Shown piece by piece: positions 1-8,986 of a DNA stretch of 64,000 bases (position 1 is its first letter; the number at the start of each line of letters is the position of its first letter). A program made the position numbers and the translations under genes. The stretch is from assembly GCA_028277725.1 (NCBI GenBank), contig JANQFX010000028.1, forward strand, positions 20,421 through 84,420, given 5' to 3'. The notes under the pieces were generated by a model. It was given only the letters and a program-made list of their open reading frames with translations. It had not been told where the DNA came from and made no database searches. This DNA comes from Thiohalocapsa sp. Its GTDB lineage: Bacteria > Pseudomonadota > Gammaproteobacteria > Chromatiales > Chromatiaceae.

Positions 1-2
1 CG

Positions 3-719
3 TTCTTGCTGCTCTGGTTTGTTAGCGGGTATGTGTTTTTTTCGCTTGTGATGGTTCGCGAACCCCGTCATGACCTGATGGCCCTGTGGCCAGTTGCGAT
101 TTTCGCTTTGCTGGGGTTGCGCGTCGTCATGGAGGGGTTCTTAGGCAAGTTCTCGGCATGGTCGACATGGGCGGCGCCGCTTGGACTGGGCCTGCTGACC
201 ATGGGGTGGGGGTTGACTGCGGTGGCGGTTCCACGTGTCGATGGCTATGGGGGTGTTGCGGCGTACGTGGTAGAGCGGACCCCGCGTGACAGCAATATTC
301 TGTTCAGCGGGTATCGAGACGGCAATTTCGTGTTCGCGGTGAGGTCGGAGGACCGAGGAGATGTCGGCGTCCTGCGAGCAGACAAACTGCTGTTGCGGCT
401 CTCGATTGAGCGTGAGCGGGGGGTAGAAGTCGTTGAGAAGAGCCGCGCGGAGTTATTGGGCGACTTGGCCCGCTACCGCGTGCGGTACGTTGTGGCACAA
501 CCCGATTTTTGGGGGGATTTGGCCTCGATGAGGTTGTTCTCGGATACGCTTGAGGATTCTGCGGTGTTTCGCCTTGTGAAGGAGATCGAGGTAGAGGCCA
601 ACTACGAGAATACGGACAAGAGGCTTCGGATTTACGAGTTCCTGGGCGAAATCGCGGACGAGCCCGATCCAGTGCGGCTGGAAATGGTTGGCATCGGCGA
701 GACGTTCTCCGAAGAATGA
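3..719 (+). CDS. C-terminal part of an integral-membrane glycosyltransferase-like protein (partial at the window edge)
   Basis: The reading frame is open from the first bases of the window, so the N-terminus lies upstream; the TTG at 6 is not a credible start. The visible part begins with hydrophobic segments around a VREPRHDL motif, followed by a second membrane stretch near residues 55-75. It ends in a soluble tail of about 150 residues. An R-E-P-R-H turn followed by a hydrophobic helix is typical of the C-terminal half of GT39/ArnT-type dolichyl-phosphate-mannose glycosyltransferases, which transfer sugars from polyprenyl carriers. That assignment is inference from a short motif. Base use is noticeably more AT-rich (many TTT, TTG, GAG-GTA type codons) than in the following genes. 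It may be the end of an imported polysaccharide cluster lying to the left. Confidence 0.5.
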   Translation, partial: FLLLWFVSGYVFFSLVMVREPRHDLMALWPVAIFALLGLRVVMEGFLGKFSAWSTWAAPLGLGLLTMGWGLTAVAVPRVDGYGGVAAYVVERTPRDSNILFSGYRDGNFVFAVRSEDRGDVGVLRADKLLLRLSIERERGVEVVEKSRAELLGDLARYRVRYVVAQPDFWGDLASMRLFSDTLEDSAVFRLVKEIEVEANYENTDKRLRIYEFLGEIADEPDPVRLEMVGIGETFSEE

Positions 720-821
720 GGACGTACATCACCCCCTTCGAGAGCGGCTTGGCCCCTGCCTGGCCCGCGACGTCGTGCTCGCCGTTGCCGGTGTTCAGGA
801 TGGATGGACTGGCTCGCCCGA

Positions 822-1304
822 TCAGTAGCGACCGCCGGATTTCATCATGTAGTTGCGCATCTCGGCGCTCTCGAGGTTCACGCGCATCAGGTTGGAATGG
901 GTGATGCGGAAGATGGCGCGCATGATCTTGTAGACCAACCGAGGCTGGCTGGCGATGAGCTCCTCGAAGGCCTCCGGCTCCAGCGTCAAGACCAGGCTAT
1001 CGACGTCGGTGCAGAGGGCGGCACGGCGCGGCGAGCCATCGACGAAGGCGCGGGTGCCGGCGCACTCGCCGATGCGCATCTGATACACGGTCTCCTCGCT
1101 GCCGTGCACGTTCTTGCAGACATTGAGCTTGCCCCGGGCGAGCACGAACAGGGTGCGCCGGTGTTCGCCCTCGCGCACTAGGGTGCCACCGGCGGGTACG
1201 GGGGTCACGCCCACGGCGCCTGCGAGTGCCTGGCACTCGTCTGGTGTCAGCTCGGCGCCGAGCGTGGAAAGGGCCAGGGCCTCGGGGATGTTCAGATCGG
1301 TCAT
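822..1304 (-). CDS. Stand-alone cyclic-nucleotide-binding domain protein
   Basis: A 160-residue protein consisting almost only of a cNMP-binding (CAP_ED) beta-roll. The phosphate-binding cassette is recognisable: IGECAGTRAFVDGSPRRAAL keeps the Gly-Glu pair and the Arg-Ala-Ala that contact the ribose and phosphate in the CRP/PKA family. A GGTLVREGEHRRTLFVLARG stretch forms the first strands. There is no helix-turn-helix, kinase or channel segment, so it is not a CRP-type regulator. The C-terminal 40 residues are helical and end in MRNYMMKSGGRY. It is probably a cytoplasmic sensor or adaptor; its partner is unknown. It is transcribed away from the partial gene at the left edge and is followed by a 100-bp gap with no clear element. 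Confidence 0.75.
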   Translation of the reverse strand: MTDLNIPEALALSTLGAELTPDECQALAGAVGVTPVPAGGTLVREGEHRRTLFVLARGKLNVCKNVHGSEETVYQMRIGECAGTRAFVDGSPRRAALCTDVDSLVLTLEPEAFEELIASQPRLVYKIMRAIFRITHSNLMRVNLESAEMRNYMMKSGGRY

Positions 1305-1476
1305 GGGTCTTCACCTGCGGTTCGATGCTTACCCGGGTGATGTCCGAAAAACCCCGGGGTGCGAATACCCGGAAGTTTACCCCGCAATCGCGCCAGCCAG
1401 GGGCGTGATCTCGGCCGGGCGCAGGACGTCGCGGACGACCTGCGTGCCATCGACCGATCTCCGCTGGGGGCGCGCC

Positions 1477-2646
1477 TCAGTCGTCGATACAGAAGCGCCG
1501 GATCAGCGCCCGCAGCACGCCGAGCATGGGCTCGATGCGGTCGACCGCCAGGAACTCGTCCGGCTGATGCGCCTGCGCCACGTCCCCGGGGCCGAGCACG
1601 ACCGTCTGCATGCCCATGGCGTTGAAGTAGGGCGCCTCGGTGCCGAAGTTCGCGGTCTCGGCGGCGTGGCCGGTGATCGCCTCGGATGCCTGTACGATGG
1701 CCGCAGTGGACGGCGTATCGGCCGGCGGAATGCTCTCGAACAGGGGTTCGACCGACCAGTCGAGCCCACGCCGCTCGGCCACCCCCGAGACACAGCGACG
1801 CAAGGCCTCGCGGAGTTCGGCCGGGTCCTGGTGGGGCAGGGGGCGGATGTCCACGTGCAGCTCGCACTGGCCGCAGATGCGGTTGAAGTTGTCGCCGCCG
1901 TGGATGTGCCCGCAGTTCAGCGTCGGCCAGGCGACGGCGAAGGCAGGGTCGCGGTGTTCGCGCTTGAGGTCGTCGCGCCAGGCGAGCACACCCGTCAGCA
2001 CCTCGTGCATGCCCTCCAGGGCGCTATTGCCGAGGCTGGGGTCGCTGGCATGTCCGCTTTGGCCGACCAGACGCACGATCTCGGCCATGACCCCTTTGTG
2101 CGCCCGCACGGGTCGCAGGCCCGTCGGCTCACCGATGAGGGCATAGCGCCCGAGGGGCCGGCCAGCCTCCACCAGGGCGCGGGCGCCGTGCATGGACGAC
2201 TCCTCGTCTGCGGTCGCCAGGATCATCAGCGGGTGCTTGAGCCGGCCTGCATCCAGCCCCCGCGCGGCCTCGATGGCCAGCGCGAGGAAGCTCTTCATGT
2301 CCGAGGTGCCGAGGCCGTAGAGCTTGCCGCCGTCCTCGGTGAGCCTGAGTGGATCGTGCCGCCACAGCGCCGCGTCGAAGGGGACGGTGTCGGAGTGGCC
2401 GGCCAGCACCAGCCCGCCGGGGCCGCTGCCCAGGGTGCCAAGCAGGTTCGCCTTGTCCGGGTGCCCCGGTATGTCCAGCCATTCGACCCGAAAGCCGGCG
2501 GCGGCCAGCCAGTCCGCCAGGGGCTCGAGCACCGGGCGGTTGCTCTGGTCCCACTGCGGATTGACGCTGCTGACGCTCGGGATGGAGATCAGGCGCGACA
2601 GCATGTTCTCGAGGGGCGGCGCCTCGGTGGCGGGGATGTGGCTCAT
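1477..2646 (-). CDS. argE: Acetylornithine deacetylase (M20 family)
   Basis: 389 residues from the ATG at 2644-2646. The open frame continues 58 residues upstream, but that extension overlaps the divergent promoter region and looks non-coding. The M20/ArgE metal-binding layout is visible: VLAGHSDTVPF (His-x-Asp) near residue 80, GLGTSDMKSF (bridging Asp) near 110, ADEESS (general-base Glu) near 140 and a C-terminal FGTEAPYF. The dimerisation insert begins at HKGVMAEIVRLVGQSGHASD. The enzyme hydrolyses N2-acetylornithine to ornithine in arginine synthesis. Related M20 enzymes (succinyl-diaminopimelate desuccinylase) are the main alternative, but the HKG and SGHASDP pattern favours ArgE. It is divergent from rsmF. 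Confidence 0.9.
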   Translation of the reverse strand: MSHIPATEAPPLENMLSRLISIPSVSSVNPQWDQSNRPVLEPLADWLAAAGFRVEWLDIPGHPDKANLLGTLGSGPGGLVLAGHSDTVPFDAALWRHDPLRLTEDGGKLYGLGTSDMKSFLALAIEAARGLDAGRLKHPLMILATADEESSMHGARALVEAGRPLGRYALIGEPTGLRPVRAHKGVMAEIVRLVGQSGHASDPSLGNSALEGMHEVLTGVLAWRDDLKREHRDPAFAVAWPTLNCGHIHGGDNFNRICGQCELHVDIRPLPHQDPAELREALRRCVSGVAERRGLDWSVEPLFESIPPADTPSTAAIVQASEAITGHAAETANFGTEAPYFNAMGMQTVVLGPGDVAQAHQPDEFLAVDRIEPMLGVLRALIRRFCIDD

Positions 2647-2853
2647 GGGCTGGTGTTCTGCTCTGTGATGCGTTGGCGTCCGGATGCGCTTCGCAGTGGA
2701 TCGTATTGACGCGGATAGGGCTCGCATTGAATGCGGACTCGGTGTGAACCGGGTGCGAACAGGGCGCAGCGGGTGCCCACGCGGGTCGACTCCGGTTACA
2801 TTGCCCCGTTTTCGCGCCATTTCAGCCCCGAGCCGCAGGTGTCCCCGTCGCCC

Positions 2854-4374
2854 ATGACCCGAACAGCATCGTCAGACCATCCCCGAACCGAGCGGCCAAA
2901 TCGTCGCGGTACCAAGCCAGTGGCGTCCGCTGCCGCGCTCGAGGCCGCCTTACAGCGCTACCGGCCCCTGTTCGGCGAGTTCACCGACGACTGGGATGGC
3001 CTCATCGACAGCCTACAGCGACCGCTGCCGACCTGCATCTGGAGCCGGCCCGGACGTCTCGACACTGAGGCAATGGCCGACCTGCTGCGCGAGGAGGGTC
3101 TGGACCCGCACCCGGTGCGCTGGCTCGCGGATGCGCCCGGCACGACCTTGAACCTGCCGGCGGAGGTGAGCGCCGGTCGGCACTGGTGGTACTGCGCCGG
3201 CCTCGCGCATGCGCAGGAGGCGGTGTCCCAGTTGCCGGTGTTGCTGCTGGAGCCTGCGCCGGGTCAGCGGGTGTTGGACATGTGCGCGGCCCCGGGTGGA
3301 AAGACGGCGCAGATCGCCCTGGCGATGGGCAACCGTGGCACGGTGCTCGCCAACGACTTCTCCCCCGAGCGCATCGCCGCGCTGCAGGGGAATCTGGACC
3401 GCCTCGGCGTCGTCAACGTCAGCACCACTTGGTACCACGGCGGCAACTACCCCGTCGCTGCCGGGCCCTTCGATCGCATCCTCGTCGACGCGCCCTGCTC
3501 CAGCGAGGGCACCCTGAGGCGCAACCGCAGCCTCGTGGACAAGATCGGCCCGGCGCGCAGCGCCCGCATGGCCAGCCGGCAGCGGGCGCTGCTGCGCAAG
3601 GCCGTCAAGCTGTGTCGGCCGGGCGGGCGCGTCGTCTACTCCACCTGCACCTTCGCGCCGGAGGAGAACGAACTGGTGGTGGCGGACATGCTGGAGCAGC
3701 TCGGCGGCCGGCTGCGCCTCGTACCCGCGACGGTGCCCGGGCTGCGCACTGGTCCCGGCGTCACCCGCTGGCAGGGGCGGCAGCTGTCGGAGGCGCTCGC
3801 GGGCTGTCTGCGGGTCTGGCCGCAGCACAACGACACCGGCGGGTTCTTCATCGCCGTGCTGGAGAAGGCCGAGGACGCCCCCTGCGTGCCGGAGCCGGAG
3901 CCCCTGGCGCTTCGCCTGGCCGACGGGGACGCGCGCTGGTGCGGGGAGGTCGCCGCCCACTATGGGCTTGAGGCACCCATCGAGGCGCGCTACTTGGCGC
4001 ACCGCCAGACCCGCCGCGGCCTGCACCTGGTGGCACCGGACCATGCCCCGCCGACGGCCCCCGCGCCCCAGGGCAGCGGGCTGTTCTTCCACCGCACCAA
4101 CGTCCGCCCGCCCAAGCTCACCACCGCGGGTGCCCTACTGCTCGGCGCAGGGGCCACCCGGCAGGTCCTGGACCTGGACGACCCGGCCGCGCGCGACGCC
4201 TACCTGCGCCGGGAGACCCTGACACCCACGGCTCGGCAGCGTTGCGGCTGCCGGGCGAGGCAGGTCATCGTTCGCCACCGCGGGTTCCCGCTGGGCGTCG
4301 CGGTGCTCCACCGCTCCGGCGACCTGGAGAGCCTGTTTCCGCGCAAGTGGAGCGGGTGCACCGCGGGTGGCTGA
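2854..4374 (+). CDS. rsmF: 16S rRNA (cytosine-C5)-methyltransferase, RsmF/YebU-like
   Basis: 506 residues, starting at the ATG at 2854; 41 upstream in-frame residues are judged non-coding. The NOL1/NOP2/Sun core is complete. SAM-binding motif I is LDMCAAPGGKTAQIALAMG, motif IV is VDAPCSSEGT (the product-release Cys) and motif VI is YSTCTF (the catalytic Cys). The long C-terminal part after about residue 320, with a PUA-like region, matches RsmF, which methylates C1407 of 16S rRNA, rather than the shorter RsmB with its NusB domain. The remaining uncertainty is which m5C target is used. It is divergent from argE and stands alone before mgtE. Confidence 0.85.
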   Translation: MTRTASSDHPRTERPNRRGTKPVASAAALEAALQRYRPLFGEFTDDWDGLIDSLQRPLPTCIWSRPGRLDTEAMADLLREEGLDPHPVRWLADAPGTTLNLPAEVSAGRHWWYCAGLAHAQEAVSQLPVLLLEPAPGQRVLDMCAAPGGKTAQIALAMGNRGTVLANDFSPERIAALQGNLDRLGVVNVSTTWYHGGNYPVAAGPFDRILVDAPCSSEGTLRRNRSLVDKIGPARSARMASRQRALLRKAVKLCRPGGRVVYSTCTFAPEENELVVADMLEQLGGRLRLVPATVPGLRTGPGVTRWQGRQLSEALAGCLRVWPQHNDTGGFFIAVLEKAEDAPCVPEPEPLALRLADGDARWCGEVAAHYGLEAPIEARYLAHRQTRRGLHLVAPDHAPPTAPAPQGSGLFFHRTNVRPPKLTTAGALLLGAGATRQVLDLDDPAARDAYLRRETLTPTARQRCGCRARQVIVRHRGFPLGVAVLHRSGDLESLFPRKWSGCTAGG

Positions 4375-4548
4375 GGGACGTTCGCCTAGCGCCGATCGCG
4401 GGTAAGCGGTAGAGATCCGTCATCGCCTTGTCATCGGTGCTCGTGCAGCTCGCGTTAGGATAGGCCCCGGTCGGCGGCGACCGACCCGGCCCATCAGGCC
4501 GCCCCCGCCCCGATCGTGCGCTGCCTCAGCCCGCCCTCGGAGACCGAC

Positions 4549-6009
4549 ATGGCGAAGAAGAAGGACAACAATCGGAAACTGGCCATCGATCCCCAGGTGC
4601 CGCTGTTCTGGCGGCCGCTCGGCGACGCGGGTATCGGCCACGACCTCGACGAGCACAACAGCGCCGTGGTGGCGGAGTTCGCGCGCCTGATCAAGGCCGG
4701 CGAGCGTAGCACCGTCACCCAGGCCATCAAGCGTTGGCCGCCGCCGCATCTGGTGGCGCTGTTCGTGCACTTGCCGCTGAAGCGCGCGCGCAAGCTCATG
4801 GTCTGGCTCGACAAGTATCAGACCCGCGTGGTCGCGGAGCTGAACCCGTCTTTCCGGTCCGCGCTGCTGGAGGACTGCACGGTGCAGCGCCTGGCCGAGG
4901 TGTTCGACGGCATGGAGCCGGAGGAGATTGTCGATCACCTCGACGAACTCCCCGAGGAGGTGCAGCTGGAGGTGCTGCCGAAGCTGGACCAGCGCGGCGC
5001 CGTCGAGAACCTTCGCGGCTACCGGGATGAATCCGCCGGCAGCATCATGAGCCGCAAGTTCGTCGCCGTCCCCGCGGACTGGACGGTCGGCCAGGTGGCG
5101 CACGAGATCCGTGCCAATGCCCAGGCCATCGAGAAACTCTACGCGGTCAACGTCGTCGACGCCGAACACCGCCCGGTGGGTTACCTGCGGCTGCGGGATC
5201 TGGTGCTCTCGCCGAGGGATGCGCTGGTATCCGACGTCATGAACACGGACTTCATCGGTGTCGGTCCGGATACCGATCAGGAAGAGGTCGCCAAGCTCGC
5301 CGACCGGTACGAGTTGTCCGTCGTGCCCGTGGTGGACGCGGATGGGCGCCTCATCGGTCGCATCACGCCCAAGCAGCTTAGGCGCGTGTTGCGCGAGGAG
5401 GCCGAGGAGGACCTCAACCTCATGGCTGGCCTGCCGGCGGACACGCGCCCGGACGAATCCATTCGGCGCATCGTGCGGGGCCGTATCCCCTGGCTGCTCA
5501 TCGGGCTTGCCGGTGCCAGCCTGTCGGCGACGGTGGTCGGCGCCTTCGAGGGCCAGTTGGAGCGGGCGGCGATCCTCGCGAGCTTCATTCCGATCGTCAT
5601 GTCCATGGCCGGCAACGCCGGCATCCAGGCGAGCACGGTCGCGGTGCAGGGGCTGTCGACCGGCACGGTCAAGTTTAGCGACCTGGGCTGGCGGCTCGGT
5701 AAGGAGCTCGCCGCCGCCGCCACCAACGGTGCCATCGCCGCCTCCGTGCTGATCCTGCTGGTCCTCGGTGTGGCGCAGCTCATGGACTTCGACGCCCCGA
5801 TGGTGCTGGCCCTGAGCGCGGGCCTGTCGCTGCTGACCGTGGTGTTGGTGGCCGTCGCCGTCGGCGCGACCGTGCCCATCATCCTGGACAAGCTCGGCAT
5901 CGATCCGGCCATGGCCGTAGGCGTGTTCATCACCACCGGCAACGATATCCTGTCGGTGATGATCTTCTTCCTGATGATGTCGCTGTTCTATCTGCCGCTC
6001 TTGCCCTGA
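4549..6009 (+). CDS. mgtE: Magnesium channel/transporter MgtE
   Basis: 486 residues from the ATG at 4549. The order of domains is typical: an N-terminal MgtE_N superhelical domain (about 60-165, with the EEIVDHLDELPEEVQLEVL repeat-like helices), two CBS domains (about 170-290, with SIMSRKFVAVP and VSDVMNTDFIGVGPDTD), a plug helix, and five membrane helices from about residue 315. The pore signature FIPIVMSMAGNAGIQASTVAV is intact. The family is a Mg2+-gated inner-membrane channel in which acidic cytosolic residues sense Mg2+. The N-terminus is Lys-rich. The 174-bp leader contains a small hairpin (GGTCG/CGACC), but no recognisable M-box riboswitch was seen. Confidence 0.93.
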   Translation: MAKKKDNNRKLAIDPQVPLFWRPLGDAGIGHDLDEHNSAVVAEFARLIKAGERSTVTQAIKRWPPPHLVALFVHLPLKRARKLMVWLDKYQTRVVAELNPSFRSALLEDCTVQRLAEVFDGMEPEEIVDHLDELPEEVQLEVLPKLDQRGAVENLRGYRDESAGSIMSRKFVAVPADWTVGQVAHEIRANAQAIEKLYAVNVVDAEHRPVGYLRLRDLVLSPRDALVSDVMNTDFIGVGPDTDQEEVAKLADRYELSVVPVVDADGRLIGRITPKQLRRVLREEAEEDLNLMAGLPADTRPDESIRRIVRGRIPWLLIGLAGASLSATVVGAFEGQLERAAILASFIPIVMSMAGNAGIQASTVAVQGLSTGTVKFSDLGWRLGKELAAAATNGAIAASVLILLVLGVAQLMDFDAPMVLALSAGLSLLTVVLVAVAVGATVPIILDKLGIDPAMAVGVFITTGNDILSVMIFFLMMSLFYLPLLP

Positions 6010-6101
6010 CCCCGCGGCGTCTCGCGATGTCGGCGGGTGTTATGGAGCCCGATGGCGCCGCGTGCTAGCCTGATCCGCTTTACAAGACGTCCCATCGCGC
6101 C

Positions 6102-6389
6102 GTGGCGAATACCGATCTGCTCGACCAATTGCTGAAGCTCCTCGCCGAACTCACCGAGGAGTCCGAGGGCTACCTGGATCGCGAGGATGATCCGCAGCTC
6201 TGGTACAACCGCGGTTACGCCAACGGCATGGCCGCGGCGCTCACGGAACTCGGTCACGGCGAGGCCGTCGGCCGCACCGTCGAAGCGGACCCCTATGACG
6301 CCGCCCGCGATCAGACCCATCTGCCCTGGGGCAAGGCCTACGAGCACGGACGCGAGATGGGGGAACGGGAGGCCCGTGAGGTGCTTTAG
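6102..6389 (+). CDS. Small conserved-looking acidic protein of unknown function
   Basis: 95 residues starting at a GTG at 6102. The protein is hydrophilic and acidic (helical heptads around [20 protein letters not shown]), then carries [14 protein letters not shown] and [18 protein letters not shown]. These are two similar GY/AxxxGxxxG helices that could pack as a small helical bundle. There is no signal peptide, membrane segment or Cys. I do not recognise the family. It lies 92 bp after mgtE on the same strand and is followed by a run of three inverted repeats, so it may be its own small transcription unit. The coding call rests on codon pattern, the conserved-looking tryptophan and glycines, and position. 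Confidence 0.6.
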   Translation: MANTDLLDQLLKLLAELTEESEGYLDREDDPQLWYNRGYANGMAAALTELGHGEAVGRTVEADPYDAARDQTHLPWGKAYEHGREMGEREAREVL

Positions 6390-6403
6390 TCTCGCGAAAA
6401 GTA

Positions 6404-6421
6404 GCGAGCCAACGGGCTCGC
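6404..6421 (+). terminator. Hairpin after the small ORF (terminator-like)
   Basis: A perfect 7-bp inverted repeat, GCGAGCC and GGCTCGC, separated by AACG, begins 14 bp after the stop codon of the 6102-6389 gene. No clear T-run follows, so an intrinsic terminator is only possible. It is the first of three palindromes before xthA. Confidence 0.4.
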
Positions 6422-6441
6422 GCAACCACGTTGGGATTCGT

Positions 6442-6481
6442 CGTTGTCGTAGTCGAGTCTTCGAAAACGATTACGACAACG
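6442..6481. repeat. Intergenic inverted repeat with GTTGTCGTA / TACGACAAC arms
   Basis: The left arm CGTTGTCGTAGTCG and the right arm CGATTACGACAACG are reverse complements over 14 bp with one mismatch and enclose a 12-base loop containing TTCGAA. A further perfect inverted repeat, ATCAGC-TT-GCTGAT, lies at 6495-6508. The arms are built from a trinucleotide-like CGT/TGT pattern unlike the surrounding DNA. It could be a dispersed repeat unit or an extended transcript hairpin ahead of xthA. Confidence 0.6.
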
Positions 6482-6580
6482 GCAACCACCGCCGATCAGC
6501 TTGCTGATGCGATATTCCCCGATCACTCGAGCTGTTCCCCAGCCGCATTCCATCCTGAAAACGCAGCCCATCACCCGCCC

Positions 6581-7396
6581 ATGGCCAAGCTCGTCTCCTT
6601 CAATATCAACGGTATCCGAAGCCGCCAGCACCAGCTGGAGGCCCTGAAGGCCAAGCACGACCCGGACGTGATCGGCATCCAGGAGTCCAAGGTCGCGGAC
6701 GAGATGTTCCCGTTGGAGATGATCGAGGCCCTGGGGTATCACCCGAGCTTCCACGGTCAGAAGGGGCACTACGGCGTCGCGTTGCTGAGCAAGGTGGCGC
6801 CCCTCGGCGTGGTCAAGGGCTTTCCGACCGATGCCGACGACGCACAGCGCCGCGCCATCAGCGGCCGCTTCGCGTTGCCGGACACCGGCGAGGTGACCGT
6901 CATCAACGGCTATTTCCCGCAGGGGGAGAGCCGCGATCATCCGGTCAAGTTTCCGGGCAAGGAGCGGTTCTATGCGGACCTGGCTGCCTATCTGCACGAT
7001 CACCACAGCCCCGACGAGCCCCTGATCCTGATGGGGGACATGAACGTCGCACCGCTGGACGCGGACATCGGCATCGGCGAGGACAACGCCAAGCGCTGGC
7101 TGCGCACCGGCAAATGCAGTTTCCTGCCTGAGGAACGCGACTGGCTCCGGGGCATCATGGACTGGGGGCTCGCGGACGCCTACCGCCTAGTGCATCCGGA
7201 TGCCGAGGACCACTACAGCTGGTTCGACTACCGCTCCCGCGGCTTCGAGCGGGAGCCGAAGCGCGGCCTGCGCATCGACCTGATCCTGATCACCGAGCCC
7301 CTGCGCGAGCGGCTCAGGGGCGCCGGCATCGATTACGAGCTACGCGGCCTGGCGAAGCCCTCCGACCACTGCCCGGTGTGGATCGAGCTGGCCTAG
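6581..7396 (+). CDS. xthA: Exodeoxyribonuclease III (AP endonuclease, XthA type)
   Basis: 271 residues from the ATG at 6581; the upstream in-frame extension runs through the inverted repeats and is discarded. It is an endonuclease/exonuclease/phosphatase fold with all family signatures: [10 protein letters not shown] at the N-terminus, GIQESK (catalytic Glu), [13 protein letters not shown] (Asn/Asp), RIDLILI and the terminal PSDHCPVW (Asp-His pair). The enzyme cleaves at abasic sites and degrades 3' ends of duplex DNA during base-excision repair in the cytoplasm. The sequence [25 protein letters not shown] is characteristic of the XthA branch rather than ExoA. It is convergent with selO. Confidence 0.93.
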   Translation: MAKLVSFNINGIRSRQHQLEALKAKHDPDVIGIQESKVADEMFPLEMIEALGYHPSFHGQKGHYGVALLSKVAPLGVVKGFPTDADDAQRRAISGRFALPDTGEVTVINGYFPQGESRDHPVKFPGKERFYADLAAYLHDHHSPDEPLILMGDMNVAPLDADIGIGEDNAKRWLRTGKCSFLPEERDWLRGIMDWGLADAYRLVHPDAEDHYSWFDYRSRGFEREPKRGLRIDLILITEPLRERLRGAGIDYELRGLAKPSDHCPVWIELA

Positions 7397-7456
7397 TCGT
7401 TCACATCGACGAGCCGCTCGCAGCATCTGGGCACTCGTGTCGTCTAGCCGGGCGCA

Positions 7457-8986
7457 TCAGGTGCCGCAGAAGGTGCGCTGGACGACTTCGTGCGGTTGTG
7501 GCGGGTTGCGGTAGTCCAGCAGATCGGGCTGGTCGTCGTAGGGCCGTGACACGGCCACGAGTAACCGGTCCAGCGGTGCCAGATCGCCGCGCTCCATGGC
7601 CGCGTCGATGACCTCCTGAACCCGATGATTACGCGGAATATAGGCCGGGTTGACCGCCCGCATGCGCGCCTGGCGTGCCTCGTCGGGCTCGGCCTGCTGC
7701 GCGAGTCGAGCGGTCCATCGTTCGGTCCAGGCGTCGAAGGCGGTGGGCTCGGTGAAGCCCGCGCGGATGGGTTCCAGCGTGGCCGGCTCCTTCGGGTGCG
7801 CATCGCCCAGCAGTCGGAACGTGTTGGTGAAGTCTGCACGGTGCTGGGCCATGCGCGAAAGCAGGTCCTGCACCAGTTCGTCGTCTGCGCCCGGGTCCGC
7901 TGTTGCCGAGTCCAATAGGCCGATCTTGGCCCGCAGACCGCCGTAGTAGGCCGGCTCGAAGGCCTCGCCGTAGGCGTTCAGCGCGGTCCGTGCGCGCGCC
8001 TTGGCCTCGTCGGTGTTCTTGCCCAGCAGCGGAAGCAGGCAGTTCGCGAGCTGGGTCAGGTTCCACAGGCCGATGCTCGGTTGCTGGGCGTAGGCGTAGC
8101 GCCCGCCCCGGTCGATGGAGCTATAGACCTTGCCCGGGTCATAGTCGTCGAGGAAGGCGCAGGGGCCGTAGTCGATGGTCTCGCCGGACAGGGCCATGTT
8201 GTCCGTGTTCATGACACCGTGGATGAAACCGACCAGTAGCCAGCGGGCGATGAGCTCTCCCTGGCGGGTCGCGATGGCCTCCAGTAGCGCCGCGTATCGG
8301 TCCTCGCCGTCGGCGAGCTCCGGGTAGTGGCGCTGGATCAGGTAGTCCGCCAGGGTGCGCACGGACCCGAGATCGCCGCGGCGGGCGAAGTATTCAAAGG
8401 TGCCGACACGGACATGGCTGGCCGCCACCCGAGCGAGTATCGCGCCGGGCTCGGGGCGCTCGCGGAACACCGGCTCTCCTGTCGCCACCATGGCCAGGGC
8501 GCGGGTGGTCGGTATGCCGAGCCCGTGCATGGCTTCGCCGAGGATGTACTCGCGCAGCACCGGGCCGAGCGCGGCCCGCCCGTCTCCCGCTCGTGAGAAC
8601 GGTGTGCGCCCGGCGCCCTTGAGCTGCAGGTCGCGCCGCCGCCCATTGCCGTCGACGAGCTCGCCGAGCAGGATGGCGCGCCCGTCTCCCAGGCTCGGCA
8701 CGAAGTGCCCGAATTGGTGCCCGGCGTAGGCCATGGCGATGGGCCGGGCCGTGGCCGGCAGCCGGTTGCCGGCGAGCATCGCGACGCCATCGCGGCCGGA
8801 GAGCCAGGCGGCGTCAAGGCCCAGTTCATCGCTGAGCGGTTTGTTCAAGCGCAACAGCAGCGCCTCGGGGACCGACGTCGGCGCGATGTCGGCAAAGAAC
8901 GGTCCGGGCAGCTCTACGTAGCTGTGCCGGAAGGCAGGTGGGCCGTCTGGGGGGGCGGCGGCGAGGGGTTCTGCGCTGGCGGGCAT
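7457..8986 (-). CDS. selO: Protein adenylyltransferase SelO (YdiU family pseudokinase)
   Basis: 509 residues, start taken at the ATG at 8984-8986 giving MPASAEPLAAAPPD; 27 upstream in-frame residues are probably not translated. The family core is clear: FADIAPTSVPEALLLRLN, YAGHQFGHFVPSLGDGRAILLGE, LKGAGRTPFSRAGDGRAALG, and MNTDNMALSGETIDYGPCAFLDDYDPGKVYSSID, the metal/ATP-binding NxD-DYGP block. The C-terminus ends in QRTFCGT, where the Cys occupies the place of selenocysteine in eukaryotic SelO. SelO transfers AMP to Ser/Thr/Tyr of proteins and links to redox stress. It is convergent with xthA, and the 60-bp gap between them has no strong hairpin. Confidence 0.93.
   Translation of the reverse strand: MPASAEPLAAAPPDGPPAFRHSYVELPGPFFADIAPTSVPEALLLRLNKPLSDELGLDAAWLSGRDGVAMLAGNRLPATARPIAMAYAGHQFGHFVPSLGDGRAILLGELVDGNGRRRDLQLKGAGRTPFSRAGDGRAALGPVLREYILGEAMHGLGIPTTRALAMVATGEPVFRERPEPGAILARVAASHVRVGTFEYFARRGDLGSVRTLADYLIQRHYPELADGEDRYAALLEAIATRQGELIARWLLVGFIHGVMNTDNMALSGETIDYGPCAFLDDYDPGKVYSSIDRGGRYAYAQQPSIGLWNLTQLANCLLPLLGKNTDEAKARARTALNAYGEAFEPAYYGGLRAKIGLLDSATADPGADDELVQDLLSRMAQHRADFTNTFRLLGDAHPKEPATLEPIRAGFTEPTAFDAWTERWTARLAQQAEPDEARQARMRAVNPAYIPRNHRVQEVIDAAMERGDLAPLDRLLVAVSRPYDDQPDLLDYRNPPQPHEVVQRTFCGT

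Noticed and set aside
1114..2709. Long open frame (531 codons) on the plus strand over argE
   Set aside because: It is antisense to a clear ArgE coding region and its translation has no family features. Such frames are common in G+C-rich DNA, where stop codons are rare.
4375..4548. Possible M-box riboswitch before mgtE
   Set aside because: Only one short hairpin is visible and the conserved M-box helices are absent.
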